NCBI RefSeq assembly: GCF_000626635.1
Contig: NZ_CP007451.1
Location: 3,950,501 to 4,014,500 of the forward strand
Reading direction: 5' to 3'
Length of the DNA stretch: 64,000 nucleotides
Source of the DNA: Draconibacterium orientale
GTDB taxonomy: Bacteria > Bacteroidota > Bacteroidia > Bacteroidales > Prolixibacteraceae
Shown here piece by piece: positions 34,223-43,435 of this stretch (position 1 is its first letter; the number at the start of each line of letters is the position of its first letter). Below the pieces are notes generated by a model. That model was not told the origin of the DNA and did no database searches. It worked only from the letters and a program-made list of their open reading frames with translations. A program made the position numbers and the translations under genes.

Positions 34223-35305
34223 TTAATTAGCTGCCGTAGCAGATAATTCAGCTTCCATTGCTTCGATAGAGTTGAGCAATAACGCTTTAACATATTTTGG
34301 ATTGTGTACACCCAAGCTGCGGTCTTCTTCCAGACCTGTCCAGTTAAAGAATGCCTGTACCTGTACCATTGGGAAGGTTCCGACAACAGGGTGGTAGCCG
34401 TCAGTATCATCTCCGGCAACTACACCAAGTTCGATAAGCTGGTCGCGCAATTCAACCAATAATTCTTCAACCTCGGTTTGAACCCCACCGTAATTGTAGT
34501 CTTCCAATTCTGTATCGTGACATTCGTTACATGCAGCAACACTTGGAATAAATGAATGGCCACCTTCTTTGTCGGTAAAATCACCCATATGACAACCAGT
34601 ACAAGATGCCTGTTCCAGGTGAATCGAACCTCCGGCTGTTGGGTAAGCAACAGATCCTTCAATTTCGGCAAATCCTGTTCCGTAAACAACGTTGGCCTGT
34701 GCACCGTGGTGTGGTCCGTAGTGTGTACTTGTAATTCTGTATGTATCGCCAGGACTTTCAATATTTGGTTCTGGTCTTCTTGATTGATGACAGTTTGCGC
34801 ATAAATTGCTGTTTCCATTTAAATCCATGGTAAAACCAGCAACAACTTCCATGTCGTCCACGATGTTCGAAAGAGGACTTACAGCATCGTGCATACGTAA
34901 TGCGTAATCTTGTCCTTCAAACGTTTCGTGAAGTCCGTGGCAAGTATTACATTCCCAGGCTGAAGGATTTGAAATATCTCCAAGAACTTCGCCTAATGTT
35001 GCATATTGAACGAAACCCTCGTGAGAGTGGCATTGTGCACATGATTGACGGCCACCGGCATAATCAACAGCAATGGCACCAACTGCGTGGGCAGACATCC
35101 AGAACTGTCCTTGCTTGGCTTCCATATTGGATCCCGAGTGGCAAACTAAACAAGTAACTTGTCCGTCAACACCGTCAGTTCCATCAGTTCCGTCAGCACC
35201 GTCAGCACCGGCAGGTCCCATTGGCCCTTCCTTTGTACATGAAGAAAACATGAATGCCAGAATAAATCCTAGCAAGAATAATTTTGAGATAGATTTGTAG
35301 TTCAT
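34223..35305 (-). CDS. Hexahaem cytochrome c lipoprotein with collagen-like linker
   Basis: A 360-residue lipoprotein (lipobox SSC, cysteine 23). Directly after the anchor come seven Gly-X-Y triplets (GPMGPAGADGADGTDGTDG and so on, residues about 27-48), a collagen-like rigid stalk. The haem domain has six CxxCH sites (CLVCH, CAQCH, CNTCH, CANCH, CTGCH, CNECH) and a helical C-terminus with no haem site. A lipid-anchored stalked cytochrome suggests the terminal, possibly cell-surface, component of the electron chain encoded here. It is the first structural gene after the Crp/Fnr regulator. Confidence 0.9.
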   Translation of the reverse strand: MNYKSISKLFLLGFILAFMFSSCTKEGPMGPAGADGADGTDGTDGVDGQVTCLVCHSGSNMEAKQGQFWMSAHAVGAIAVDYAGGRQSCAQCHSHEGFVQYATLGEVLGDISNPSAWECNTCHGLHETFEGQDYALRMHDAVSPLSNIVDDMEVVAGFTMDLNGNSNLCANCHQSRRPEPNIESPGDTYRITSTHYGPHHGAQANVVYGTGFAEIEGSVAYPTAGGSIHLEQASCTGCHMGDFTDKEGGHSFIPSVAACNECHDTELEDYNYGGVQTEVEELLVELRDQLIELGVVAGDDTDGYHPVVGTFPMVQVQAFFNWTGLEEDRSLGVHNPKYVKALLLNSIEAMEAELSATAAN

Positions 35306-35451
35306 AACGTAGTATATTAGGTAATTTATATTTGTTATTACTCTTTGGGAGATAAAAGTAGTTGGATAACTATTATGAACTTTAGCGGAAAGAGTGATAT
35401 AATAGAATGGCTAAATTGATAATAAACAAGCGAAAAGTTGATATATGTCAA

Positions 35452-36183
35452 TTATCCGTTTTCGCTAATTGAAACTAATGAACTTTCGTCTAGTATGCTT
35501 ATTCTGTTTCCCTTGGTATTAATGTATTTTGAGTCTTTAAATTGGTGGAGTATCCGAACAAAGCTTTCTTTTGTCATGTTCGACATTTCGGCTAATTCCT
35601 GCCGCGTAAGAGGCACCGAGAACTCATCAGCACTGAAAATTTCGTTCTTTAAATACAGTAAGGTATCGGCTACCCGTCCCGGCATATATTTTTGTGTATG
35701 GTCAACCAGTTTTTTTAGCAGGTAATTGTTTTGTTTGGTGTGGTTGCGCAGTAATTTTACAGCAAACTCGTTGTTATTGGCAAAAATGCTGGTTAGGTTT
35801 GCCGAATCAATCATGCAACACCTGACTTTTGTGATTGCCGAAACGCTAAAATGTTGAAAGTTTCCGTTAAAAAGACCTCCACCACTTATAAAATCGCCGG
35901 CTTTGGCAATCCGAATAATTACGTTTTTTCCATTTGTACTTTCAACATAAAATTTCGCCAACCCTTCGTTAATACAAATCACCGAAGTTGAAGCCGTATT
36001 TTGTTTGGTGATGGTTTCGCCAACGTTATATACAATTTGTCGTTTTTTGTCAATCAGAAAGTCAATTTCTTCCTGCGTGAGGGGTGAAAAAATGTTGTTT
36101 CGATGTTCTTTTATACACGATTTGCAACCTCTTCCATGAAGCTTACTGCCATTGTTACAATTTTCGGTATTATTGAGCGCCAT
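35452..36183 (-). CDS. Crp/Fnr-family transcriptional regulator
   Basis: A 243-residue regulator: cyclic-nucleotide-binding-like domain (about 30-150; NVGETITKQNTASTSVICINEGLAKFY, IRIAKAGDFISGGGLF) and C-terminal winged helix with TRQELAEMSNMTKESFVRILH as the recognition unit. The N-terminus carries three cysteines (9, 20 and 23) and there are CC residues further on, so an FNR-like iron-sulfur or thiol sensor is possible. It stands at the head of the cytochrome cluster on the same strand and is the likely controller of that cluster in response to oxygen or electron acceptors. Confidence 0.88.
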   Translation of the reverse strand: MALNNTENCNNGSKLHGRGCKSCIKEHRNNIFSPLTQEEIDFLIDKKRQIVYNVGETITKQNTASTSVICINEGLAKFYVESTNGKNVIIRIAKAGDFISGGGLFNGNFQHFSVSAITKVRCCMIDSANLTSIFANNNEFAVKLLRNHTKQNNYLLKKLVDHTQKYMPGRVADTLLYLKNEIFSADEFSVPLTRQELAEMSNMTKESFVRILHQFKDSKYINTKGNRISILDESSLVSISENG

Positions 36184-36488
36184 TATAAAGTTTTGGTATT
36201 AAGTTAATTATAGCTGTTAGGTTTCTCTCCTTATATTGTTGTGCACAATTTCGTTTCTGAACTTCAACATAGTAAAATATTTCAATATATAAAAGTGTGG
36301 ATTGCTGCAAATTTTATATGAACTAATGTGAAAATTAGCAATAAAAATCGGGAATAAGTAAAAATGCGATCGAAAAACAGATTTACATTTTTCTGTTTTA
36401 CGACAGGTAAGGGTTACTTATACATAAACATAAGTAAGCAAAGGGTTTGAGAATATATGTGGAAATGGGGGAGTTGTGCAAAATAGAA
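36184..36488. other. Gap between argB and the Crp/Fnr gene
   Basis: About 305 AT-rich bases. I see no gene. A short stem GTTACTTAT / ATAAGTAAG at 36413-36438 could mark the end of the argB transcript. Confidence 0.4.
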
Positions 36489-37256
36489 TCAGGTAAGCCG
36501 GGTACCTCTTCCGGTTGCAATATTTTCGGGGTTGGTAATCAGGATTTCCTGTACGCCTTTTGCTTTTGCACGGAAACCATTGTCCAGTTTTGGAATCATT
36601 CCTTCGCTGATAACTCCTTCTGTTTTGTACTGATCAAATAATTTGTAATCGAGATCGTAAATTACGGATGATTCATCGTTTGGATCGGTTAAAACACCAC
36701 GTTTTTCGAAACAATAGAAAAGGTAAACCTTAAAGTAATTGGATAATTCGATGGCCAATTCGGAAGCAATGGTATCGGCGTTGGTATTTAATAACTGGCC
36801 TCTGGCATCGTGGGTTAGTGGTGCAACAACCGGAATAACGTTTTCTTCGATAAGCATTCGCAGTTCGCGGGCATTTACATCGTCAACGTCGCCAACAAAA
36901 CCGTAATCAACATCCTGTACAGGGCGTTTGTGGGCTTTTATTAAACCCAGGTCGGCTCCGGTCAAGCCAACTGCATTCATGTCTCGTGCCTGCAAACCGG
37001 CAACAATTTTCTTATTAACCAAACCGCCATAAACCATGGTAACCACTTCAAGCATGTCGGCATCGGTAATACGGCGGCCATCAACCATTTTGGTTTCAAT
37101 TCCCAATCGTTTTGCAATTTCGGTAGCCGTGCGTCCTCCACCATGAACCAGTAGTTTATTTCCTGAAATTTTACGAAACTGATCGAGCAGTGCATTTAAC
37201 GATTCAGGTTCTTCAACTACTTTTCCGCCTACTTTAATGATTGTTAGCCTATCCAT
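36489..37256 (-). CDS. argB: Acetylglutamate kinase
   Basis: A 255-residue amino-acid kinase that phosphorylates N-acetylglutamate in arginine synthesis. Motifs: IIKVGGKVVEE at the N-terminus, LLVHGGGRTATEIAKRLG (the glycine-rich substrate site), NTNADTIASELAIEL and the EGMIPKLDNGFRA segment near the C-terminus. The Lys in IIKVGG and Lys in GMIPKL are the catalytic pair. It lies 91 bp downstream of hisH, on the same strand, so it may be read from the histidine operon. Other arg genes are not in the window. Confidence 0.9.
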   Translation of the reverse strand: MDRLTIIKVGGKVVEEPESLNALLDQFRKISGNKLLVHGGGRTATEIAKRLGIETKMVDGRRITDADMLEVVTMVYGGLVNKKIVAGLQARDMNAVGLTGADLGLIKAHKRPVQDVDYGFVGDVDDVNARELRMLIEENVIPVVAPLTHDARGQLLNTNADTIASELAIELSNYFKVYLFYCFEKRGVLTDPNDESSVIYDLDYKLFDQYKTEGVISEGMIPKLDNGFRAKAKGVQEILITNPENIATGRGTRLT

Positions 37257-37347
37257 GATTTTGCTGATTATTTTTTTTGTTGCCAGTTTCGATTGAGTAA
37301 CGTTTGTTACCAGTTAAAATTGTTGTTGTAAAGTTACGTTAGTGTGC

Positions 37348-37947
37348 TCAGAGTTTTAGAAAGTTCTCCAATATTTTTGCGCCAATTGTTCCACTTTTTT
37401 CCGGATGAAACTGCGTGGCATAAAAATTATCGCGATGCAAAGCTGCACTAAATGGCAGAATATAATTGCAGGTGGCAATGGTATGCTCGCTTTTTTCGGC
37501 GTAATACGAGTGTACAAAATAAACGTATTCATTTTCCAGATCAGCCGTAAAAAGGTCGCTTTTCAGGTCTTGAATGGCATTCCATCCCATGTGCGGAACT
37601 TTGGTAATGTATTCTTCGCCGGGTTTTGGAATAAAACGTTTTACTTTTTCATCGAAAATACCCAGGCACTCGGTATCGTTTTCTTCCGAATGCGAGCACA
37701 TCAACTGCAATCCGAGGCAAATTCCCAAAACCGGTTGCTTCAGCGAAACGATCAGTTCGTCGAGTTTGTTTTCGCGCAGGTAGGCCATTGTGGTGCTGGC
37801 CTCGCCAACTCCCGGAAAGATTACTTTGTCGGCCTTCCTGATTTTGTCGGGATCGGCTGTAATTTCCGCATTCACTCCCAATCGGTTGAGTGCGTTATTT
37901 ACCGACTCGATGTTTCCGGCGTTGTATTTTATTATTACGATATTCAT
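37348..37947 (-). CDS. hisH: Imidazole glycerol phosphate synthase, glutaminase subunit HisH
   Basis: A 199-residue class I glutamine amidotransferase. The nucleophile is in GICLGLQLMCSHSEE and the catalytic His-Glu pair in QFHPEKSG; the N-terminal MNIVIIKYNAGNIESVNNAL is typical. It supplies ammonia to HisF for ring closure. Its partner HisF, usually adjacent, is absent from the window. The start lies 14 bp after the stop of the TlpA-like gene. Confidence 0.95.
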   Translation of the reverse strand: MNIVIIKYNAGNIESVNNALNRLGVNAEITADPDKIRKADKVIFPGVGEASTTMAYLRENKLDELIVSLKQPVLGICLGLQLMCSHSEENDTECLGIFDEKVKRFIPKPGEEYITKVPHMGWNAIQDLKSDLFTADLENEYVYFVHSYYAEKSEHTIATCNYILPFSAALHRDNFYATQFHPEKSGTIGAKILENFLKL

Positions 37948-37961
37948 TACAACTTGTGGTT

Positions 37962-38510
37962 TTATTTTTTCAGTAAAAGATCAATAACGTCCACCATTTC
38001 ATTGAATTCGTCTTCTTTAAAAAGGCGGGTCATATATACAATTTTTCCTGTTTTGTCGATAATTACATTTCGGGTTACACCGGCACCTTTGGCGGCAAAA
38101 GTATAAAAGATTTCGGCGCCCGGATCAAGAGCCAGCGGATAGGTAGTTTTCATCGTTTTTTTGAAAGCTTTAACCTTATCGAGCGGTTCGTCCATATCTA
38201 CACCGATCAGCACAAAATCATCGTTGTTTTTGTGTTTTTGCCAGATCTCTTTTTCAATGTGTGGCATTTCTTTTCGGCATACCGAACACCAGCTGGCGGT
38301 AAATTGCAACATGGTTACTTTGCCTTTTAAATCGGCGGTAGTAATTTTTGTGCCATCGGTAAGTTCCATTGTAATATCAGGCATTTGCTGGCCAATTTTT
38401 ACAACGTAACCGTAATCGGCGGGAATTTCTTTCTCAGGGATTGTACTTAGTTGTGCAAATGCTGACATGGCGAATAATGTTATACTTATGATGGATAGTA
38501 GTATTTTCAT
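37962..38510 (-). CDS. TlpA/AhpC-type thioredoxin-like protein, exported
   Basis: From the ATG at 38510 (MKILLSIISIT) a 182-residue protein with signal peptide (AMSAFAQ) and a TlpA-like domain, redox motif FTASWCSVCRKEMPHIE (CSVC). The later segment VLIGVDMDEPLDKVKAFK and DKTGKIVYMTRL are typical of the family. The longer open frame to 38603 would start in a repeat-like sequence and overlap purU, so it is not chosen. Why it sits inside a histidine operon is unclear; it may be an insertion or a case of loose co-expression. Confidence 0.85.
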   Translation of the reverse strand: MKILLSIISITLFAMSAFAQLSTIPEKEIPADYGYVVKIGQQMPDITMELTDGTKITTADLKGKVTMLQFTASWCSVCRKEMPHIEKEIWQKHKNNDDFVLIGVDMDEPLDKVKAFKKTMKTTYPLALDPGAEIFYTFAAKGAGVTRNVIIDKTGKIVYMTRLFKEDEFNEMVDVIDLLLKK

Positions 38511-38589
38511 GATTTGTTGTTTGTTACATGTTTTAAGCTGGTTACTTGTTTCTGGATATTGGATACTGGATACCAGTAAGCGTATCAAT

Positions 38590-39474
38590 TTAATTAAACA
38601 CAACCGTTCGGTTTTTATATACCAAAACTTTACGCTGAAGGTGTTTGTAAACGGCTTGCGAAAGAACGATTTTTTCCAGATCGCGGCCTTTGCGTATTAA
38701 GTTTTGTACCGTATCAACGTGGCTGCAGCGGGTAACATCCTGCTCAATTATTGGCCCTGCATCTAACTCGGAAGTAACGTAATGACTGGTAGCTCCAATA
38801 ATTTTAACTCCGCGCTCGTGTGCTGCATGATAAGGTTTGGCGCCCGCAAATGCCGGCAAAAACGAATGGTGAATGTTGATCACTTTGTTCGGGTAGTTCT
38901 TTACAAAATCCTCTGAAAGGATTTGCATGTAGCGTGCCAGCACCACAAAATCGATCTTGTTTTCCTGTAACAGTTTTAGCTCGGCAGCTTCCTGTTCTTC
39001 CTTGTTTTCTTTATTTATTGGGAAATAATGAAAATCGATGCCAAAACGTTCGGCAACCGGACGCAATGTTTCGTGGTTACTAATAATCATTGGTATTTCC
39101 ACATCCCATTCGCCGGCCGTATAACGCGCCAGGATATCGAACAAACAATGTGGCATTTTCGATACAAACAGCGCCATTCGCGGAATTTCATTCGAAAAAT
39201 AGATTTTCCAGTTCATTTGCAACGGGCTACCGATTAAAGTGTCGAAATATTCACCGATTTTATCTGCCGGAATTGCAAAATTCTCTAATTCCCATTCAAC
39301 CCGCATGTAAAAGATCTTCTCCTGCCGATCGACATGCTGATCGAGGTAAATAATGTTGCCTTTATTTTTGTTCAGAAACTCAGTTACAGTGGCAAGGATT
39401 CCTTGTTTATCCGGACAGTGAATCAGTAAGATTGCCGTGTCCTTTTTTTCGTTTAATATTTTTATTGTCTTCAT
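38590..39474 (-). CDS. purU: Formyltetrahydrofolate deformylase
   Basis: A 294-residue protein with an N-terminal ACT-like domain (HCPDKQGILATVTEFLNKNKGNI) and a C-terminal formyltransferase-fold hydrolase domain (LARYMQILSEDFV, NIHHSFLPAFAGAKPYH, SHYVTSELDAGPIIEQDV). It splits 10-formyl-tetrahydrofolate into formate and tetrahydrofolate. The catalytic Asn, His and Asp of the family are present in these motifs. Histidine synthesis releases AICAR and draws on the purine-folate pool, so location in the his operon makes metabolic sense. Confidence 0.95.
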   Translation of the reverse strand: MKTIKILNEKKDTAILLIHCPDKQGILATVTEFLNKNKGNIIYLDQHVDRQEKIFYMRVEWELENFAIPADKIGEYFDTLIGSPLQMNWKIYFSNEIPRMALFVSKMPHCLFDILARYTAGEWDVEIPMIISNHETLRPVAERFGIDFHYFPINKENKEEQEAAELKLLQENKIDFVVLARYMQILSEDFVKNYPNKVINIHHSFLPAFAGAKPYHAAHERGVKIIGATSHYVTSELDAGPIIEQDVTRCSHVDTVQNLIRKGRDLEKIVLSQAVYKHLQRKVLVYKNRTVVFN

Positions 39475-39531
39475 AGTTTTTAACCGCAGAGAGCACAGAG
39501 TTTTACTCAGAGTTACGCGGAGTTTTTAAAA

Positions 39532-40653
39532 TTACAACATTCCTTTAGTTGAAGGCAAATCAAAGTTAAATACATCGCGGCGAATGGCCATTTTTATCGC
39601 TTTTGCCAGTGCTTTAAAAATCGCTTCTATTTTATGGTGTTCGTTAGTACCTTCGGCCTTAATATTCAAATTACACAAAGCTGCATCGGAGAACGATTTA
39701 AAGAAATGCATAAACATTTCGGTAGGCATGTCGCCCACCATTTCGCGTTTAAAATCGGCCTCCCAAACCAACCACGGACGTCCGCCAAAATCAATAGCAG
39801 CCATAACCAGGCACTCGTCCATTGGCAGGCAAAAACCGTAGCGTTCCATACCGAGTTTGTTGCCAACAGCCTTTTTAAAAGCTTCGCCAAGAGCCAGTGC
39901 TGTATCTTCAATGGTATGATGCTCATCCACCTCTAAATCGCCTTTTACCTTGATGTTCAGATCAACACCACTGTGGCGCCCAATTTGTTCCAGCATGTGA
40001 TCGAAAAATCCCAACCCGGTTGAAATATTACAAACACCCGAGCCGTCGAGATTTAACGAAACCGAAATTGCAGTTTCTTTTGTGGTTCGTTCAACTTTTG
40101 CAGTTCGCTGAGGCGAGGCAACGCATGCGTAAATATCGTCCCAGTCGTCGGAAATTAAAGCACAAACATTAGCCAAACCTTCTTTTTCAAGTTCTTCAAC
40201 CTGGTCGCCGTTATTAATGAAAATACCTTTTGCACCGAGGTTTTTGGCCAGCATAATATCGGTAAGCCGATCGCCGATTACAAAGCTGTTTGCCAGATCG
40301 TAATCGCCTTCGATATATTTTGTAAGCATTCCGGTTGCCGGCTTGCGGGTGGGCGAGTTATCTTCCGGAAAATGACGGTCGATACAAATATCGTCGAAAA
40401 CAACACCTTCGTTTTCAAAAGCTTTCAGAATAAAGTTTTGTACCGGCCAAAAGGTATCCTCAGGGAACGAATCGGTGCCCAGACCGTCCTGGTTGGTCAC
40501 CATTACCAGCTCGTAATCCAGGTTTTTACGGATGTAATGCATATTACGAAAAACCTTGGGCAGAAACTCCAGCTTTTCAAATGCATCAATTTGTTCGTCG
40601 GGCGTTTCGTAATTCAAGGTTCCGTCGCGGTCTATAAATAGTACTTTCTTCAT
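39532..40653 (-). CDS. hisB: Bifunctional histidinol-phosphatase / imidazoleglycerol-phosphate dehydratase HisB
   Basis: From the ATG at 40653 ([16 protein letters not shown]) a 373-residue fusion. The N-terminal HAD-type phosphatase has DRDGT and the [15 protein letters not shown] block; the C-terminal dehydratase begins near [19 protein letters not shown] and has [28 protein letters not shown] and [10 protein letters not shown] metal-binding motifs. Both halves are complete. It starts 5 bp after the hisC stop. Confidence 0.95.
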   Translation of the reverse strand: MKKVLFIDRDGTLNYETPDEQIDAFEKLEFLPKVFRNMHYIRKNLDYELVMVTNQDGLGTDSFPEDTFWPVQNFILKAFENEGVVFDDICIDRHFPEDNSPTRKPATGMLTKYIEGDYDLANSFVIGDRLTDIMLAKNLGAKGIFINNGDQVEELEKEGLANVCALISDDWDDIYACVASPQRTAKVERTTKETAISVSLNLDGSGVCNISTGLGFFDHMLEQIGRHSGVDLNIKVKGDLEVDEHHTIEDTALALGEAFKKAVGNKLGMERYGFCLPMDECLVMAAIDFGGRPWLVWEADFKREMVGDMPTEMFMHFFKSFSDAALCNLNIKAEGTNEHHKIEAIFKALAKAIKMAIRRDVFNFDLPSTKGML

Positions 40654-40658
40654 CGTTT

Positions 40659-41690
40659 TTAAATTAGTTTTTTTAGCGCACACAGCAGGTTTTCGTTTTC
40701 TTCTGAATTACCTATGGTTATTCGCAAACTTTCGTCGCACAAATGTACTTTCGAACGGTCGCGAACGATTATTCCTTCCTCAACCAGGTAGTTGTAAATG
40801 CCTCGGGCATCGTGCATTTTTACCAGCAGGAAATTTGCTTCAGATGGATAAACCTTAACTACAAACAGAAATTCAGCAAGCAGTTTCTCCATTTTTTCGC
40901 GCTCGGCAATCAATAGTTTCACCCATTTCTGCACGGTAACTTTTTTGTCGAGCAGTTCCATGGCTTTTTCCTGCGTAAGAATATTCAGGTTGTACGGGTA
41001 CTTAATTTTGTTCAGAATACTGATCAGTTCCGTACTTGCGAATGCCATTCCTAAACGTATTCCGGCCATTCCCCAGGCTTTCGAAAAAGTTTGCAGAATT
41101 ACCAGGTTGGGGAAGTGTTCCAGTTCCGGCATCAGGGTTTTTCCGGGTGCAAAGTCGATGTACGCTTCATCAACAATAACCAGCCCGTGAAACTGATTGG
41201 CCAGCTCCAGCATGGCTTCTTTTTTCAAACTGTTGCCGGTAGGATTGTTGGGCGAACATAAAAATATCAGCTTGGTATTTTTGTCGGTTTCGCCAAGTAC
41301 GTCGTTAATATTCAGCTGGAAATCCTCGGTTAGTGAAACTTTGCGCAGTTCAACACCCGAAATGTCGGCTGCAACCTGGTACATGCCGTATGTTGGGTCG
41401 ATGCTAACCACATTGTCTTTTCCCGGTTCGCAAAAGGCGCGGATGAGCAAATCTATAGGTTCATCGCTGCCGTTTCCGAGGAAAATATTTTCAGAACCTA
41501 CCTTTTTTATCACAGCAATTTTCTCCTTTACCATTCGCTGCAAAGGGTCGGGGTAGCGGTTGTAGGGGGCGTTAAAAGGATTTTCGTTGGCATCGAGAAA
41601 AACCATTGCATCGCCACTGTACTCGTCGCGTGCCGAAGAGTAAGGTTTCAGGTTTTTAATGTTCTCGCGAAGTAGATTATTTAGTTCCAT
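40659..41690 (-). CDS. hisC: Histidinol-phosphate aminotransferase
   Basis: A 343-residue class II aminotransferase using pyridoxal phosphate. Seen: [17 protein letters not shown] at the N-terminus, [33 protein letters not shown] and the lysine-bearing [16 protein letters not shown]. All fit HisC, which converts imidazole-acetol phosphate to histidinol phosphate. It is separated from hisD by a 460-bp stretch holding a GIY-YIG gene and repeats, an unusual break in an otherwise compact operon. Confidence 0.95.
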   Translation of the reverse strand: MELNNLLRENIKNLKPYSSARDEYSGDAMVFLDANENPFNAPYNRYPDPLQRMVKEKIAVIKKVGSENIFLGNGSDEPIDLLIRAFCEPGKDNVVSIDPTYGMYQVAADISGVELRKVSLTEDFQLNINDVLGETDKNTKLIFLCSPNNPTGNSLKKEAMLELANQFHGLVIVDEAYIDFAPGKTLMPELEHFPNLVILQTFSKAWGMAGIRLGMAFASTELISILNKIKYPYNLNILTQEKAMELLDKKVTVQKWVKLLIAEREKMEKLLAEFLFVVKVYPSEANFLLVKMHDARGIYNYLVEEGIIVRDRSKVHLCDESLRITIGNSEENENLLCALKKLI

Positions 41691-41703
41691 AATATGTTAT
41701 GTA

Positions 41704-41830
41704 CGTCATGCCGAACTTGTTTCGGCATCTGTTTTTGTATTTATTACCAGATATAGACTCTGAAACGAGTTCAAGGTGATGTCTTTGATCGTATCCGTCA
41801 TACTGAACTTGTTTCTGTATCTTATTCATC
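41704..41830. repeat. Dispersed repeat copies left of the GIY-YIG gene
   Basis: GTCATGCCGAACTTGTTTCG at 41706-41725 and CGTCATACTGAACTTGTTTC at 41796-41815, with a reversed partial copy (TGAAACGAGTTCAAGGTGA, 41761-41779) between them. They share the core GAACTTGTTTC, which also occurs in inverted form right of the gene. Confidence 0.75.
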
Positions 41831-42113
41831 TTATTTCCCAATATAAATCATTCATTTGTGGATTCTTCGATTTTATGAGGTTGATTTTCCATTGTCTGTG
41901 CCAATTCTTTAATTGTTTTTCCCGATCGATGGCTTGATAGATATCCGGAAAATCTTCGTAATACAATAAATCTGTTAGTTTATATTTTGATGTAAATGCT
42001 GAACCAATTCCATTCTTGTGATCAGCAATTCTGGTCTTCAAATCACTGGTAACGCCAATATAAAATGCGGTTCTCCTTTCATTACTCATAATATAAACAA
42101 ATCCTCCCTTCAT
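41826..42113 (-). CDS. GIY-YIG endonuclease-domain protein
   Basis: A 95-residue single-domain GIY-YIG protein of the UPF0213/YhbQ-like group. It opens with GGFVYIMSNERRTAFYIGVTSDLKTRI, giving the paired YIM and YIG motifs (about residues 7-9 and 18-20), and keeps the conserved Arg in LKTRIADH and the Glu in DREKQLKNWHR. It sits between hisC and hisD, bracketed by inverted copies of a GAACTTGTTTC repeat. It appears to have inserted into the operon without stopping it. Function is unknown. Confidence 0.88.
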   Translation of the reverse strand: MKGGFVYIMSNERRTAFYIGVTSDLKTRIADHKNGIGSAFTSKYKLTDLLYYEDFPDIYQAIDREKQLKNWHRQWKINLIKSKNPQMNDLYWEIR

Positions 42114-42145
42114 AATTGAGAACCTGAAACAAGTTCAGGTTGACG
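42113..42145. repeat. Dispersed repeat copy right of the GIY-YIG gene (inverted)
   Basis: CCTGAAACAAGTTCAGGTTG, the reverse complement type of the copies at 41706-41725 and 41796-41815; it can also fold on itself. Confidence 0.75.
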
Positions 42146-42151
42146 TTTTGA

Positions 42152-43435
42152 TCAAGTTAAATATTTCAAACGTAAAGTTACGGCATTTTTGTGCGCTTCA
42201 AGTTGTTCGGTAGCGGCCATTTTTTCAATAGCAGGGCCAATTGCCAGGAGACCTTCTTTATTAATCTCCTGGAAAGTTATTTTTTTCAGGAAACTATCTA
42301 AATTAACTCCGCTGTACGATCGTGCCCAGCCGTTTGTAGGCAAGGTATGGTTGGTGCCCGAAGCATAATCGCCGGCACTTTCAGGTGTGAATTCGCCCAG
42401 GAATACCGAACCTGCATTGGTGATTTTCTCTGCCAGTTCCATATAACTTTTGGTGCTGATGATCAGGTGTTCCGGCGCGTATTCGTTAATTAAATCCACA
42501 CGCTCGGCATCATCCGAAACAACGATCAATACACTGTTGGATAGTGCTTTTTCTGCCAGTTCTTTTCTGGGCAGTTGTGCAACCTGAGCGTCAACTTCTG
42601 CAACTACTTCTTTTAACGTATTTTCGTTATTAGTAACCAGCACCACCTGGCTGTCGGCACCGTGCTCGGCCTGCGACAACAAATCGGAAGCCACAAAAGC
42701 CGGATTCGATGTTTCGTCGGCAACAACCAGTACTTCTGAAGGGCCGGCCGGCATATCGATCGAAACTTGGTTCATGCTAACCAACTGTTTTGCAGCTGTT
42801 ACATATTGATTTCCGGGGCCAAAAATTTTGTAGGTTTTCGGAACCGTTTCGGTACCATAAGCCATTGCACCGATAGCCTGTACACCGCCGAGTTTGTAGA
42901 TTTGAGTAACTCCTGCAACCTTCGCAGCGTACAAAATTGCCGGATGAATTTCTCCATTTTTATCCGGTGGCGAACAAAGCACAATTTGTTTGCAGCCTGC
43001 AATTTTTGCCGGAAGTGCCAACATTAACACCGTTGAAAAAAGTGGTGCTGTTCCGCCCGGAATATACAAGCCAACTTTTTCGATGGCCACCGGTTTTTGC
43101 CAGCAGATAACACCTGTCCGGGTTTCCATTTTTTTGACTTCCGGCATTTGAGCGCTATGAAAAGCCTGTATGTTTTCAGCAGCTAAAGCAATCGCGTCTT
43201 TTAAATCCTGATCGATTGCAGCTTCTGCTTTGGCGATTTCTTCCGGCGAAACCTCAAAATTATACAGTTTCACACCGTCGAAACGTTCGGTGTATTCGCG
43301 CAATTTTTCATCGCCCTGCTCACGAATTTCTGTTAATATATTTTGAACGCGTTCGTGTAATTCCGAAACATCGAAAAGCGGTCGTTTTAAAATGTCTGTC
43401 CAGGTATTTTCTCCCGGATTTATATAAGTTTTCAT
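42152..43435 (-). CDS. hisD: Histidinol dehydrogenase
   Basis: A 427-residue NAD- and zinc-dependent enzyme for the last two oxidations to L-histidine. Family blocks: GLYIPGGTAPLFSTVLMLALPAKIAGC, KLGGVQAIGAMAYGT, GPGNQYVTAAKQ, DMPAGPSEVLV, LLSQAEHGADSQVVLVT, AGSVFLGEFTPESAGDYASGTNHTLPT. The glutamine-histidine zinc ligands in LLSQAEHG and the catalytic Glu/His around EYAPEHL are present. Length is normal. Confidence 0.97.
   Translation of the reverse strand: MKTYINPGENTWTDILKRPLFDVSELHERVQNILTEIREQGDEKLREYTERFDGVKLYNFEVSPEEIAKAEAAIDQDLKDAIALAAENIQAFHSAQMPEVKKMETRTGVICWQKPVAIEKVGLYIPGGTAPLFSTVLMLALPAKIAGCKQIVLCSPPDKNGEIHPAILYAAKVAGVTQIYKLGGVQAIGAMAYGTETVPKTYKIFGPGNQYVTAAKQLVSMNQVSIDMPAGPSEVLVVADETSNPAFVASDLLSQAEHGADSQVVLVTNNENTLKEVVAEVDAQVAQLPRKELAEKALSNSVLIVVSDDAERVDLINEYAPEHLIISTKSYMELAEKITNAGSVFLGEFTPESAGDYASGTNHTLPTNGWARSYSGVNLDSFLKKITFQEINKEGLLAIGPAIEKMAATEQLEAHKNAVTLRLKYLT

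Noticed and set aside
34420-34818. 132-codon minus-strand frame inside the hexahaem cytochrome gene
   Set aside because: Same strand but another frame within a gene whose six CxxCH sites fix the correct frame.
37405-38106. 233-codon plus-strand frame opposite hisH
   Set aside because: It is antisense to hisH and part of the TlpA-like gene, both of which have clear catalytic motifs.
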